NCBI GenBank assembly: GCA_947168885.1
Contig: CAMVNQ010000002.1
Span: forward strand, 124,001 to 188,000
DNA: 64,000 bases
Reading direction: 5' to 3'
Origin: an uncultured Clostridia bacterium
Lineage (GTDB): Bacteria > Bacillota > Clostridia > Oscillospirales > Ruminococcaceae
Made by a program: the position numbers and the translations under genes. This document shows, piece by piece, positions 32,853 through 41,501 of the stretch (position 1 is its first letter; every line of letters begins with the position of its first letter). The notes beneath the pieces were generated by a model. The model saw only the letters and a program-made list of their open reading frames with translations, did no database searches and was not told where the DNA came from.

Positions 32853-33773
32853 TTATTCGTAGTTCTGTTCTTCGTCCGGCTCAACGACCTCTGCAACAGC
32901 AGGTGTGGTCTGTTCTGTGCCGTAGTATTCATCGGTCCCGACATCATGAGACTCATAGTAAGTCGGCTCTTCGACCGAAACATCATCATCTTCTTCATCT
33001 TTTGGCTTATTGCGAAGTTCCTCTGCCTGTCTGAACATATCCGTGATATTCTTCGCTCTTCCGTCGATAAAAAGATCGTCTTTGGTAAGCCATTTATAGA
33101 CAACGTTTGACTGATCCATAGTAACAAGCACTTTCTGACTGTAAAGATGCTTATAGCAGTTCAGATACGGAAGTTTTATGTCGTCAGCAGTCTTCTCAAC
33201 ATAGAATGATGTAAGACTTCTCTCGTTTCCCGCATCATCGACATACATAACAAGACGGTATGAATTATCAGGTGAATAGCTGTATTCCTCCGAACGGTTC
33301 TTTATATCACATTCGGTGATCTGCAAAAAAGTCTGAACGGTAAGGTTGAAATGCAGCATCGTCAGATATACGAGAGTTCCGACCACGAACATAAGCAGGT
33401 AGATAGTACCGAGTATCGTTTTGAATGTCTCATTCGTCCCGGCGGCGAGAAATGTGAAAGCACATATTATAACCGGCGGTGCGATAAGATACCACTGACC
33501 GAACGCAATAATGAGCAGCAGAAACGCGATCAGCGGCGTTATACAGGCAGCTATCTGTGTTATGATCTGGTGTCTTGTGTAGAACATGATCCCTGCAAAA
33601 ACAAAGTTAACGAGAACATAAAGCAGGAACAGCGGTACTTCGTTTACAGGCTCAAGATAATAAGCGAAAGCAAGCCAGTCGATATATGCAACGAATACGG
33701 GAAGTCCGAGCGAAAGAACGGAGACCCCGAATTTCACCCATTTATTTCTTAAAATGTCAAGAACTTTATCCAT
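32853..33773 (-). CDS. Polytopic membrane protein with acidic tail
   Basis: 306 residues from ATG 33773 (AAAGGC upstream; the promoter excludes a longer start). About four to five hydrophobic helices in the first 160 residues (VSVLSLGLPVFVAYI, LYVLVNFVFAGIMFY, ITPLIAFLLLIIAFG, VIICAFTFLAAG, IYLLMFVVGTLVYLTM) are followed by a soluble domain. The tail is very acidic (DEEDDDVSVEEPTYYESHD). Family not recognised. It is the first gene of the leftward group that includes the 834-residue protein, also with an acidic end, suggesting they belong together. Confidence 0.6.
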   Translation of the reverse strand: MDKVLDILRNKWVKFGVSVLSLGLPVFVAYIDWLAFAYYLEPVNEVPLFLLYVLVNFVFAGIMFYTRHQIITQIAACITPLIAFLLLIIAFGQWYLIAPPVIICAFTFLAAGTNETFKTILGTIYLLMFVVGTLVYLTMLHFNLTVQTFLQITECDIKNRSEEYSYSPDNSYRLVMYVDDAGNERSLTSFYVEKTADDIKLPYLNCYKHLYSQKVLVTMDQSNVVYKWLTKDDLFIDGRAKNITDMFRQAEELRNKPKDEEDDDVSVEEPTYYESHDVGTDEYYGTEQTTPAVAEVVEPDEEQNYE

Positions 33774-33832
33774 TATTTGCCTTTCTTTTTCTGTAAAAAT
33801 ACAATGGGGCACAAAATGCCAATATATCTATT

Positions 33833-33861
33833 ATTGTACACCAAAACGAAGAAAATTTCAA
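33833..33861 (-). promoter_or_regulatory. Promoter of the polytopic membrane protein gene
   Basis: TTGAAA and TACAAT with a 17-bp spacer, leftwards. The remaining intergenic stretch to 34027 is AT-rich with nothing else recognised. Confidence 0.65.
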
Positions 33862-34027
33862 TAGTAAATAATAATTTTTTATAAATTACCGGCAAATAAC
33901 GGAATATAAGCAAAACATCCGTTCATAAATCCGCGTCATATGAAACACGGCGATTTGTAAGTATTGTTATTTGAAAACGTTCACAGATAAATAATTTTGG
34001 ACAAAACAAAGAATTTCCCGAAAAATA

Positions 34028-34056
34028 ATGAAATAAGCGTTACAATATGGTATAAT
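34028..34056 (+). promoter_or_regulatory. Promoter of the PPi-type phosphofructokinase gene
   Basis: ATGAAA and TATAAT with a 17-bp spacer and TGG extension before the -10. Confidence 0.6.
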
Positions 34057-34087
34057 GAATACAGATAAATCAAAGGAGCGTATTGAT

Positions 34088-35305
34088 ATGAATATTGCTA
34101 TTGCCCAGTCCGGCGGTCCTACCTGCGCCATAAATGCGTCACTTGTCGGTGCTTTTGCCGAAGCCCTCAAGACACCGGACATTGACGCGATCTTCGGCTC
34201 GATAAACGGTATCGAAGGCATTATAAACAACAATCTCATCGATCTGAAAAACTTTATCCGCACAAATGACGATATGGAACTTCTCAAACAGACACCTTCC
34301 ACCGTCCTCGGCTCTTGCAGATACAAGCTTCCCGATGCGGACACAGACAGTGATATCTATGAACAGATCATGAACTGCTTTCACAAGCATAATATCCGTG
34401 CATTCTTTTACATAGGCGGAAATGACTCAATGGATACGGTGATGAAGCTCTCTGCTTATGCTGAAAAACACGGTGAAGATGTCCGTATCATCGGTATCCC
34501 GAAAACAATCGACAACGACCTCTGCGCTACCGACCATACCCCGGGATTCGGTTCCGCTGCAAAGTATGTCGCGACCACTGTCCAGGAGATCGTCTGCGAC
34601 AGCTCTGTTTACAGCGTCGAGTCGGTGACGATCATCGAGATCATGGGTCGCCACGCCGGCTGGCTGACCGCATCTACCTGTGTTATCCGCGCAAACGGCG
34701 TAAACGCACCCCACCTCATATATCTCCCCGAAGGCAATTTCAGCACCGAACGTTTCATACAGGATGTAAAACGTGAACAGGCGAAGCACAAGGCTGTTGT
34801 TATCGCTGTTTCTGAAGGCGTTGAGCTTGATGACGAAAGCTGCCGGTCTGGAGTTACCGACAATTTTGGTCATAAATACCTGTCCGGTGTCGGAAAGCAG
34901 CTCGAAAACCTTGTCCGCGAAAAATTCGGCTGTAAAGTACGTTCAATCGAACTCAATGTGATGCAGCGCTGCTCATCGCATATCTGCTCAAAAACCGACA
35001 TTGACGAAGCGTGTGCTATCGGCGCAGCCGGAGTTCGTGCCGCGCTTGCAGGTGAAACAGGCAAAACAATGGTATTCAAGCGCATCAGCGATATTCCCTA
35101 CATCATCGACATCGTCTCTGTTCCCGCGTCCGAGACCGCGAATAAAGAGAAATTCTTCCCGAAAGAGTGGATAACCCCCGACGGTACGAACGTCAACGAG
35201 CACGCGCTTCGCTACTTTCTCCCGCTCATTCAGGGCGAGAATGTACTCCGTATGAGAAACGGTATGCCCGAGCACTTCAAGATCAAGGAAGAGGTGCTTA
35301 AATAA
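34088..35305 (+). CDS. pfp: Diphosphate-dependent phosphofructokinase
   Basis: 405 residues from ATG 34088 (AAAGGAG upstream). The key positions read GGNDS (Asp113) and PKTIDND (Lys139), the Asp/Lys pair that marks pyrophosphate-dependent enzymes; QSGGPTCAINASLVG and EIMGRHAGWL complete the fold. It interconverts fructose 6-phosphate and 1,6-bisphosphate using PPi, saving ATP in anaerobic glycolysis. The genome segment also carries a Gly/Lys-type enzyme at 8123, so two donors may be used. A small membrane gene abuts its stop codon. Confidence 0.9.
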   Translation: MNIAIAQSGGPTCAINASLVGAFAEALKTPDIDAIFGSINGIEGIINNNLIDLKNFIRTNDDMELLKQTPSTVLGSCRYKLPDADTDSDIYEQIMNCFHKHNIRAFFYIGGNDSMDTVMKLSAYAEKHGEDVRIIGIPKTIDNDLCATDHTPGFGSAAKYVATTVQEIVCDSSVYSVESVTIIEIMGRHAGWLTASTCVIRANGVNAPHLIYLPEGNFSTERFIQDVKREQAKHKAVVIAVSEGVELDDESCRSGVTDNFGHKYLSGVGKQLENLVREKFGCKVRSIELNVMQRCSSHICSKTDIDEACAIGAAGVRAALAGETGKTMVFKRISDIPYIIDIVSVPASETANKEKFFPKEWITPDGTNVNEHALRYFLPLIQGENVLRMRNGMPEHFKIKEEVLK

Positions 35306-35551
35306 ATGAATAAAAAAGAGAAAAGAAAACTTTTTGGATTAAAAATCATTCGTATCATTCTTCTTTTCATTGCATTATCCATTGTTGTGATTACATTTTT
35401 GGTTTCTATTAGACCTTTGGCTACCGATCCGCCTGAAATTGTTTTCGATACTGATACTTTTCTAATGATTTGTATTATTTCTGTTCCATTTCTGATTATA
35501 ATCGGTTCGCTTATATACTATATTTCGTGCAAAATAAGTATGTTAAAATAA
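35306..35551 (+). CDS. 81-residue two-helix membrane protein
   Basis: The ATG directly follows the pfp stop (TAAATG), so it depends on coupled translation. The product has a basic N-terminus (MNKKEKRKLFGLKIIR) and two hydrophobic helices (IILLFIALSIVVITFLV and FLMICIISVPFLIIIGSLIYYI). Its base composition is clearly more AT-rich than pfp. The last codons contain the first copy of a 14-bp tandem repeat (AAAATAAGTATGTT at 35531-35544 and 35545-35558), and the second copy supplies the stop. Function unknown; recent acquisition or a decaying gene is possible. Confidence 0.5.
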   Translation: MNKKEKRKLFGLKIIRIILLFIALSIVVITFLVSIRPLATDPPEIVFDTDTFLMICIISVPFLIIIGSLIYYISCKISMLK

Positions 35552-35571
35552 GTATGTTAATCATAAAAAAT

Positions 35572-35597
35572 CTCCCGAAAACAGATGCTTTCGGGAG
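35572..35597 (+). terminator. Terminator downstream of pfp
   Basis: Nine-base-pair stem CTCCCGAAA/TTTCGGGAG followed by GTTTTCTT. Confidence 0.8.
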
Positions 35598-35623
35598 GTT
35601 TTCTTATATTATGATTTTTCGGT

Positions 35624-35697
35624 GCAGCGGTACGCTGCCGCCGGTGCAGGGCGGCGTTAGCCCTGCCGCCGTCCGCGTAGGACAAGCGCGTAAGCGC
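35624..35697. repeat. Block of four tandem GC-rich mini hairpins
   Basis: Successive stems: GCAGCG-GTA-CGCTGC (35624-35638), GCAGGGC-GGCGTTA-GCCCTGC (35646-35666), GTCC-GCGTA-GGAC (35671-35683) and GCGC-GTAA-GCGC (35686-35697). Every loop contains GTA or GTTA. The block ends three bases before the stop of the carboxylase gene and looks like a dispersed REP-type element rather than a terminator. Confidence 0.65.
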
Positions 35698-35700
35698 CGA

Positions 35701-37098
35701 TCAGACCGGCATTACCTTGTTTGCCTTATCAGCGTGAACAGCGTCGATGCCGTTCTGCTTGTCGCGGCGCTTCTCGAAGAACTTCTCTGCTACCTGACCG
35801 AACATAGCGTAGCTCAGAACATCCTCGTCCTGCTGTGCCCACTTTGCAGCCTCAGCCTTGAGCTTTTCGAGCTCGGGTTCGATGAGGTCTGCGGGACGGC
35901 AGTCTATCGGTTTCTCGTCGCCGAGTATCTTCTTGCGGAACTCGGGGTCGATAGTTGCCGGAGTCTTACCGTATTCGCCCTTAACAAGACCCTTGAATTC
36001 CTTAGTAACAGTCTTGTAACGCTCGCCCATGATTACGTTGAAAACAGCCTGTGTGCCGACGATCTGTGATGTAGGCGTTACGAGCGGCGGATAACCCGCG
36101 TCTTTTCTTACGCGCGGAACTTCCTGCAATACTTCCTCGAACTTATCGGACTTTCCAGCCTGTTTAAGCTGTGAAAGCAGGTTCGAAAGCATTCCGCCCG
36201 GTACCTGATAGATAAGAGCGTTTGCATCGACAGCGAGCATCTTCGGGTCGAGAAGACCGCTGTCAAGGTACTTCTTGCGAAGTTCCATAAAGTACGGACG
36301 AAGTTCTGTGAGCTGCTTGAGGTCAAGTCCTGTGTCATAGGGCGTTCCCTGAAGTGCAGCTACCATAGACTCGGTCGGAGCGTGAGATGTTCCGTTCGCA
36401 AGCGGAGACATCGCAGTATCGATCGCGTCAACACCGGCTTCGATACCCTTTAAGAGGCACATCGAAGCAAGACCGGAAGTATAATGCGTGTGTAGCTGTA
36501 TCGGTATCTTCACATTCGCCTTGAGAGCCTTTACAAGCTCTTCAGTGCGATAAGGTGTAAGAAGCGCAGCCATATCCTTGATGCAGATGGAATCCGCGCC
36601 GCATTCCTCGATCTGCTTTGCATAGTTTACATAATAATCTGTCGTGAATATCTCACCGAGAGTATAAGAGATCGCGATCTGTGCGTGTGCGCCCTCTTTC
36701 TTTGCAGCTTTTACCGCTGTCTGGAGGTTGCGGACATCGTTGAGCGCGTCGAATATACGGATTATATCAATGCCGTTAGCTACCGACTTCTGAACGAAGT
36801 ATTCGAGAACGTCGTCAGCATAGTGACGGTAACCTAACATATTCTGACCGCGGAAAAGCATCTGAAGCTTTGTATTCGGCATCTCGCGGCGGAGTGTTCT
36901 TAATCTTTCCCACGGATCTTCGTTGAGGAAGCGCAGGCAGGAATCGAATGTCGCACCGCCCCAGCACTCAACGGAATAAAATCCGCACTTGTCCATTGCG
37001 TTAAGAATAGGAAGCATCTCGGGAGTGGACATACGGGTCGCGATAAGAGACTGGTGTGCGTCACGGAGAACCGTTTCCGTTATCTTGACTTTAGCCAT
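35701..37098 (-). CDS. Carboxyltransferase subunit of oxaloacetate decarboxylase/transcarboxylase 5S type
   Basis: 465 residues from ATG 37098 (AAAGGAC upstream). The TIM-barrel marks are TVLRDAHQSL, the carboxylated Lys in CIKDMAALLTP, and metal ligands in QLHTHYTSG; a C-terminal conserved carboxylase region follows (VTPTSQIVGTQAVFNVI). It moves CO2 between biotin and pyruvate/oxaloacetate. The biotin carrier domain that is often fused is here a separate gene. Order 12S-type, carrier, 5S-type in one operon matches the Propionibacterium transcarboxylase set. No membrane OadB subunit is in the window. Confidence 0.88.
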   Translation of the reverse strand: MAKVKITETVLRDAHQSLIATRMSTPEMLPILNAMDKCGFYSVECWGGATFDSCLRFLNEDPWERLRTLRREMPNTKLQMLFRGQNMLGYRHYADDVLEYFVQKSVANGIDIIRIFDALNDVRNLQTAVKAAKKEGAHAQIAISYTLGEIFTTDYYVNYAKQIEECGADSICIKDMAALLTPYRTEELVKALKANVKIPIQLHTHYTSGLASMCLLKGIEAGVDAIDTAMSPLANGTSHAPTESMVAALQGTPYDTGLDLKQLTELRPYFMELRKKYLDSGLLDPKMLAVDANALIYQVPGGMLSNLLSQLKQAGKSDKFEEVLQEVPRVRKDAGYPPLVTPTSQIVGTQAVFNVIMGERYKTVTKEFKGLVKGEYGKTPATIDPEFRKKILGDEKPIDCRPADLIEPELEKLKAEAAKWAQQDEDVLSYAMFGQVAEKFFEKRRDKQNGIDAVHADKANKVMPV

Positions 37099-37116
37099 TT
37101 CAAACAAGTCCTTTCC

Positions 37117-37488
37117 TTATGCGTTGATTGTGGCGATAACAGTTCCCGTATTAACGGAGTCGCCCTTCGATACGTTTATGGAAGCGATAGTTCCGTCACA
37201 GGGAGCGGGTATCGCGTTCTCCATTTTCATAGCTTCTACGATAACGATGTCGTCGCCGTTCTTAACCTTGTCGCCGACCTTTCTCTTGACATCTACTACT
37301 GTACCGGGCATAGGAGCTTCTACCTTCACTCCGCCCTGTGCTCCGGCGGGAGCCGCTTTAGGCGCAGCGGGCTTTGCAGCCTTTGGTGCCGCAGGTGCAG
37401 CTGCGACGGGAGCTTCTGCTCCTGCGTCGATCTCTTCGACAGAAACATCGTATGCGTTTCCGTTAACAGTAATGCTGTATCTTTTCAT
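37117..37488 (-). CDS. Biotin carboxyl carrier protein
   Basis: 123 residues. An N-terminal beta strand part (RYSITVNGNAYDVSVEEI) leads to an Ala/Pro-rich linker (about 27-52), then the biotinyl domain with EAMKMENAI; the Lys is the biotinylation site. It carries CO2 between the two carboxyltransferases encoded on either side. The linker gives the swinging-arm flexibility. AGGAAG precedes the ATG; 23 bases separate it from the upstream gene. Confidence 0.92.
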   Translation of the reverse strand: MKRYSITVNGNAYDVSVEEIDAGAEAPVAAAPAAPKAAKPAAPKAAPAGAQGGVKVEAPMPGTVVDVKRKVGDKVKNGDDIVIVEAMKMENAIPAPCDGTIASINVSKGDSVNTGTVIATINA

Positions 37489-37511
37489 AATTTATGTCTT
37501 CCTTTCGGTCA

Positions 37512-38888
37512 TCAATATACAAAGTTGATATGCTTTCTCTGCGGAGCATTTACTCTCTTGCTCTCGAACGCGTCGAGTGAAGAAAGGATAGCCGTGCGTG
37601 TGTCTGCGGGGTCGATCACTCTGTCAACACTGCCGTTAGCCGCAAGTGTGAATACGCTTGCTTCGTTGTCCTTGTATTCCTGAATGAGCGATGCTTCATT
37701 CGTTCCGTCGAGCTCGCCGCCCTTGAGGAATATCACCGCAGCCTTCGGGTCACAAGCCGAGATAACGCTGTTCTCGTAAGCGAGGACTATGTCGCTTGCG
37801 GGAGCTATTGCGCAGTATGCCGAACCGTAAGCCTTGTCGGTAACGAGCGTGATCTTTGCAGTCGTAGCGCTTGCATATACCTGTGCGAGCTTAGCGGCAT
37901 CTCTTACCGAGCCTGCAAGCTCCGCTGCCTGAGTTCCGCCGATACCCGCGCTGTCGAGCAGCGTAACTACCGGAATTGAGAACGCATCGCAGAAAGAAAC
38001 GAAGCGTGCTATCTTAGCGCAGTCCTGTGCAGAGAGTTTATCGTCTGTCTTGTCTGTAGCCACAAATCCGACTGTCTTCCAGCTCATGCTTCCGATAGCC
38101 GTATATGCCGCAGTACCGAAATCCTTGTAAAGCTCTGTAACGCTGTTCTTGTCGGCAACCGCCTTTACCGCTGCGTCAGCCTTCAAGCCTGCCGTAATAT
38201 CCGCGTCGTTTTCTGCGTAATAGTCATTTCCCGAAAGTTCGAGGTTGTTTGCGGGAAGAATGCGGATAAGCTTCTTTGCTTCCTCGATCGCAGCCTTTTC
38301 GTCCTTTGCGACGATAGCTGCTGTACCTGACTTTGCCGCATTCGCTGCTGTTCCGGCACCCTTCAGGCTCTCGTCTTCGGAAACGAACGGAGCTGTCATG
38401 AAGAATTCAGCCTTTTCCGTCATAACAACAAAATCAGCCATTCCTGCGATCATAGCCGCTGTACCTGCGCAAAGTCCGGCAACAACTGAGATCTGGGGAA
38501 CCACACCGGAGAGTTTTGCAGCCGCACCCGCTATGTAAGCGTATGCGTCGAGCATAGCCGCACCCTCGGCAATATCACCGCCCTTGCTGTCGTAAATACC
38601 GACAACGGGCGAACCGTTCTTTACTGCCATATCGTAAAGTTTCACAAGTTTAGCAGCCGCGGTGCTGTTTACCGCGCCGCCCTTGACCGTAATATCCTGT
38701 GAAAACGCGTAAACGGTAGAACCGTCGATAAGACCGTAGCCTGTTACGACACTTGCCGTTTCGCCGCCGGAGCCTACGAATTTGCCTGTTTCGACAAAGC
38801 TGTCTTCATCGAAAAGCTGAACAAGGCGATCTCTTGCCTTGCTCGCGGCAGCGTTCTGCTCCATTTCAGCCAATGTTTTTCTTGCCAC
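37512..38888 (-). CDS. Acyl-CoA carboxyltransferase subunit (MmdA/12S type, short)
   Basis: 458 residues from GTG 38888, with GGAGG ten bases upstream. The double crotonase-like fold shows ARDRLVQLFDEDSFVE, GGAVNSTAAAKLVKLYDMA, GIYDSKGGDIAEGA and VVAGLCAGTAAMIAGMADFVVM in the first half, and LLDSAGIGGTQAAE and KAYGSAYCAIAP in the second. Relatives such as methylmalonyl-CoA decarboxylase alpha have about 510-520 residues; the missing length is spread over loops. It exchanges CO2 between biotin and an acyl-CoA. First gene of the three-gene set. Confidence 0.82.
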   Translation of the reverse strand: MARKTLAEMEQNAAASKARDRLVQLFDEDSFVETGKFVGSGGETASVVTGYGLIDGSTVYAFSQDITVKGGAVNSTAAAKLVKLYDMAVKNGSPVVGIYDSKGGDIAEGAAMLDAYAYIAGAAAKLSGVVPQISVVAGLCAGTAAMIAGMADFVVMTEKAEFFMTAPFVSEDESLKGAGTAANAAKSGTAAIVAKDEKAAIEEAKKLIRILPANNLELSGNDYYAENDADITAGLKADAAVKAVADKNSVTELYKDFGTAAYTAIGSMSWKTVGFVATDKTDDKLSAQDCAKIARFVSFCDAFSIPVVTLLDSAGIGGTQAAELAGSVRDAAKLAQVYASATTAKITLVTDKAYGSAYCAIAPASDIVLAYENSVISACDPKAAVIFLKGGELDGTNEASLIQEYKDNEASVFTLAANGSVDRVIDPADTRTAILSSLDAFESKRVNAPQRKHINFVY

Positions 38889-38943
38889 CTTGGAATTTCC
38901 TCCTGTATCAACGAGGGTCTCCCCTCAAAATATGCCAATTTAT

Positions 38944-38972
38944 ATTATACTACAAATTCTGAAAAAAAACAA
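38944..38972 (-). promoter_or_regulatory. Promoter of the carboxyltransferase operon
   Basis: TTGTTT and TATAAT with a 17-bp spacer, leftwards. The leader has a small GAGGG-TCTC-CCCTC hairpin (38913-38926) just before the ribosome site. Confidence 0.65.
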
Positions 38973-38989
38973 GTCTTTTTGAGAATTTT

Positions 38990-39337
38990 TTAACACGATG
39001 CCGTAAGCTCTATATGATTTCCCTCGCTGTCAACGATCTCGGCGACCCAATTGCCTTTAATTTTCGTCAGCGGAAAGCATATCTCCATACCGGACATCTT
39101 GTGCTCCAGCACTTCCCTGCTTCCGAACGATATACTCGGAAGGCAGTTGCTCCCGAAGCTGTGTTCCTCGTTCATTTTATCATAGGCGAACAGTCCGAAA
39201 CGAAATCCGTTCACGTCGAAAACGCTGTAAACCTCGTCACGCTCGGTGACAGACTGCTCAAAGAGCGCTTCATAAAAACGTATCGCCCTGTCCATGTCTT
39301 TAACGCAGATGTATAATGAGCCTACCGAACAATTCAT
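38990..39337 (-). CDS. VOC (glyoxalase-like) family protein
   Basis: 115 residues, one vicinal-oxygen-chelate module pair: SLYICVKDMDRAIRFYEALF at the start and VAEIVDSEGNHIELT at the end, with the metal Glu in HIELT. Members include glyoxalase, resistance proteins and epimerases; this one cannot be assigned. Its ATG overlaps the RNase R stop (ATGA), so it is translated with it. Confidence 0.8.
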   Translation of the reverse strand: MNCSVGSLYICVKDMDRAIRFYEALFEQSVTERDEVYSVFDVNGFRFGLFAYDKMNEEHSFGSNCLPSISFGSREVLEHKMSGMEICFPLTKIKGNWVAEIVDSEGNHIELTASC

Positions 39338-41460
39338 ATCTTGTGCTCCAGCAATTCAAAATCTATCATTCCGCCGCCGACATCCGCCGCAACACATTTC
39401 ACCCGAACCGCATCTCCTATTGTGTACGCAGTATTTGTTACAGTTTCAAGAAGTGCGATGTCATTTGAGAGCTCATACGTTCCGGTCGGAAGCGTCATTG
39501 TATCTACCCTGCCCTCGACGGTATTCGGAAGCTCTACAAAGAATCCGTTTCCGGTAACGCCCGAGATAAACCCGTCGAACTCTTCACCGATGTGGTTCTT
39601 CATATATTCCGCCATGTAGAACTTGTCACAGTCACGTTCCGCAGCGACAGCCGTAAGCTCGGTGATGCTTGCGCGGTATGCCTGTTCATGGGCGAATTTC
39701 TCGTATTTCTTTACGAGCTTGTCCGTCGGCATTCCCGCTATTGCGTCCGTAAGAATACGGTGTATCGAGAAATCGGCAAGACGGCGTATCGGAGATGTAA
39801 AATGGCTGTATTCCTTCAGAACAAGACCGTAATGTCCGAGGGGCTCTTCGCTGTACTTGGCTTTCATCATAGAACGCAGTACAAGATTGTTCACCACGGG
39901 CGATTTCGGATCATCCTTAACTTTATCGAGTATAGATGCAAGATCAGCGGCAGTGCTTTTTTCATTTATGCCGAGATTGTCAAATCCGAGGTTCACGAGC
40001 ATTTCAGAAAGCTTCATGAGCTTGTCTGTATCCGGGCTTTCATGAACACGGTAAACAAACGGGAATTCCTTCTCCATGGCAAGCTTTGCCGCACAGCCGT
40101 TGGCGCACAGCATAAATTCTTCTATCATGCGCTCGGCAAAGCCGCGGGTGCGTTCCGATATATCAACGCAGATGCCGTCCTCATTGCAGATTATCTTGCT
40201 TTCCTTTGAATCGATATCCGGTGCGCCTCTGCCCTCGCGGTTCTTTATGAGCACTTCGGTAAGCTGACGCATCATCGGCAGCTGTGCTGAAACTTCGGCG
40301 TACTTTCGCTTGATATCTTCGTCAGCCGTATCGTCAAGCAGGGCGTTCACTTCGCTGTAAACACCTTTGACCCGTGAACGGATAACGGTTTTCGCAAACC
40401 GGAATTTCGTCACTTCTCCGCTTGCCGCAACTTCCATTATGCAAGAAAACGCAAGCCTGTCCTCGTTCGGGTTGAGCGAGCAGACGCCATTTGAAAGCTC
40501 TTTCGGCAGCATAGGGATAACACGGTCTGCAATGTAAATACTTGTTCCGCGTTCGTGAGCAGTCTTGTCAAGTGCTGTGCCTTTTGTGACATAATGTGAT
40601 ACGTCCGCGATATGTACTCCGAGCCTGAATCCGTTCTCTGCGGGTTCTATGCTTACTGCGTCATCAATATCCTTGGTGTCCGCGCCGTCTATCGTAAAGA
40701 TAGGAAGCGGCCGCAGGTCTTCACGTTTCTTGATCTCCGAAGGGTCAACCCCCGCTTTTCCGATCTTTTCTGCTTCCGCAAGTGCTTCATCGGAGAACTC
40801 TGTCTCTATTCCCTTTTCGTCAATATATGCGTCAACGGAGCATTTTGCGAACTCAGAACTTCCGTATATCGAAACGATATCGACAGTTATTTCACTGTGA
40901 TGCTCGGCACGTTCGTGAATACTGTAACGTACCTTGTCGCCCTCTTTTATGTCGTTGCCGTTCCAGCGAACGATGAAAAGCGGTTCGGAATAAAAGCCGT
41001 CCGGCCGAAGTCTTAACTTACCGTTGTCGGAGATGATCGTGCCTGTCATTACACCGTCGGTCTCCTCGGTCACAAGAACGACTTTTGCCGTATCGGACTC
41101 GTGTTCCTCATCGGCATATTCGGAAAGAAACGCAAGGACACGGTCGCCGGGAACTGCACCGAGCAGATCGCGGCCGCGAACGAAAAACTCCTCATCGGAA
41201 TCGTCTTTTCTGATAAATCCGTGAGTCCGTGCAAGCTTTACGACAGTTCCGTTAAAATAACGGCTTGCGCCCTTTAAGATGTAGTGACCTTTTGAATGGT
41301 ATATGATGCCTTCCTTTTCAAGCGCAGACATCACGCCCATAACGCGTTTTCTGTCCTTTTTGGCAGTCTTGAGAGCGGTCAGAAGAGCACCCTCAGTCAT
41401 TCCCTCTTTCTTCTTCGGAAGAAGCATTTCTATTATCTTTTGTCTGTATAGATACTTCAT
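39334..41460 (-). CDS. rnr: Ribonuclease R (RNB-family 3'-5' exoribonuclease)
   Basis: 708 residues, the usual size. An N-terminal winged helix (LLTALKTAKKDRKRVMGVMSALEKEGIIY), two cold-shock domains, the RNB catalytic core (FTIDGADTKDIDDAVSIE with its metal-binding aspartates; HERGTSIYIADRVIPMLPKEL; YSHFTSPIRRLADF) and a C-terminal S1 domain (GEEFDGFISGVTGNGFFVELPN) appear in order. It degrades structured RNA and acts in rRNA quality control and trans-translation. GAGAGG precedes the ATG. Confidence 0.95.
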   Translation of the reverse strand: MKYLYRQKIIEMLLPKKKEGMTEGALLTALKTAKKDRKRVMGVMSALEKEGIIYHSKGHYILKGASRYFNGTVVKLARTHGFIRKDDSDEEFFVRGRDLLGAVPGDRVLAFLSEYADEEHESDTAKVVLVTEETDGVMTGTIISDNGKLRLRPDGFYSEPLFIVRWNGNDIKEGDKVRYSIHERAEHHSEITVDIVSIYGSSEFAKCSVDAYIDEKGIETEFSDEALAEAEKIGKAGVDPSEIKKREDLRPLPIFTIDGADTKDIDDAVSIEPAENGFRLGVHIADVSHYVTKGTALDKTAHERGTSIYIADRVIPMLPKELSNGVCSLNPNEDRLAFSCIMEVAASGEVTKFRFAKTVIRSRVKGVYSEVNALLDDTADEDIKRKYAEVSAQLPMMRQLTEVLIKNREGRGAPDIDSKESKIICNEDGICVDISERTRGFAERMIEEFMLCANGCAAKLAMEKEFPFVYRVHESPDTDKLMKLSEMLVNLGFDNLGINEKSTAADLASILDKVKDDPKSPVVNNLVLRSMMKAKYSEEPLGHYGLVLKEYSHFTSPIRRLADFSIHRILTDAIAGMPTDKLVKKYEKFAHEQAYRASITELTAVAAERDCDKFYMAEYMKNHIGEEFDGFISGVTGNGFFVELPNTVEGRVDTMTLPTGTYELSNDIALLETVTNTAYTIGDAVRVKCVAADVGGGMIDFELLEHKI

Positions 41461-41501
41461 AAATTCAGAAACCTCTCACATATTCCGGGTAATTTTCAGT
41501 C

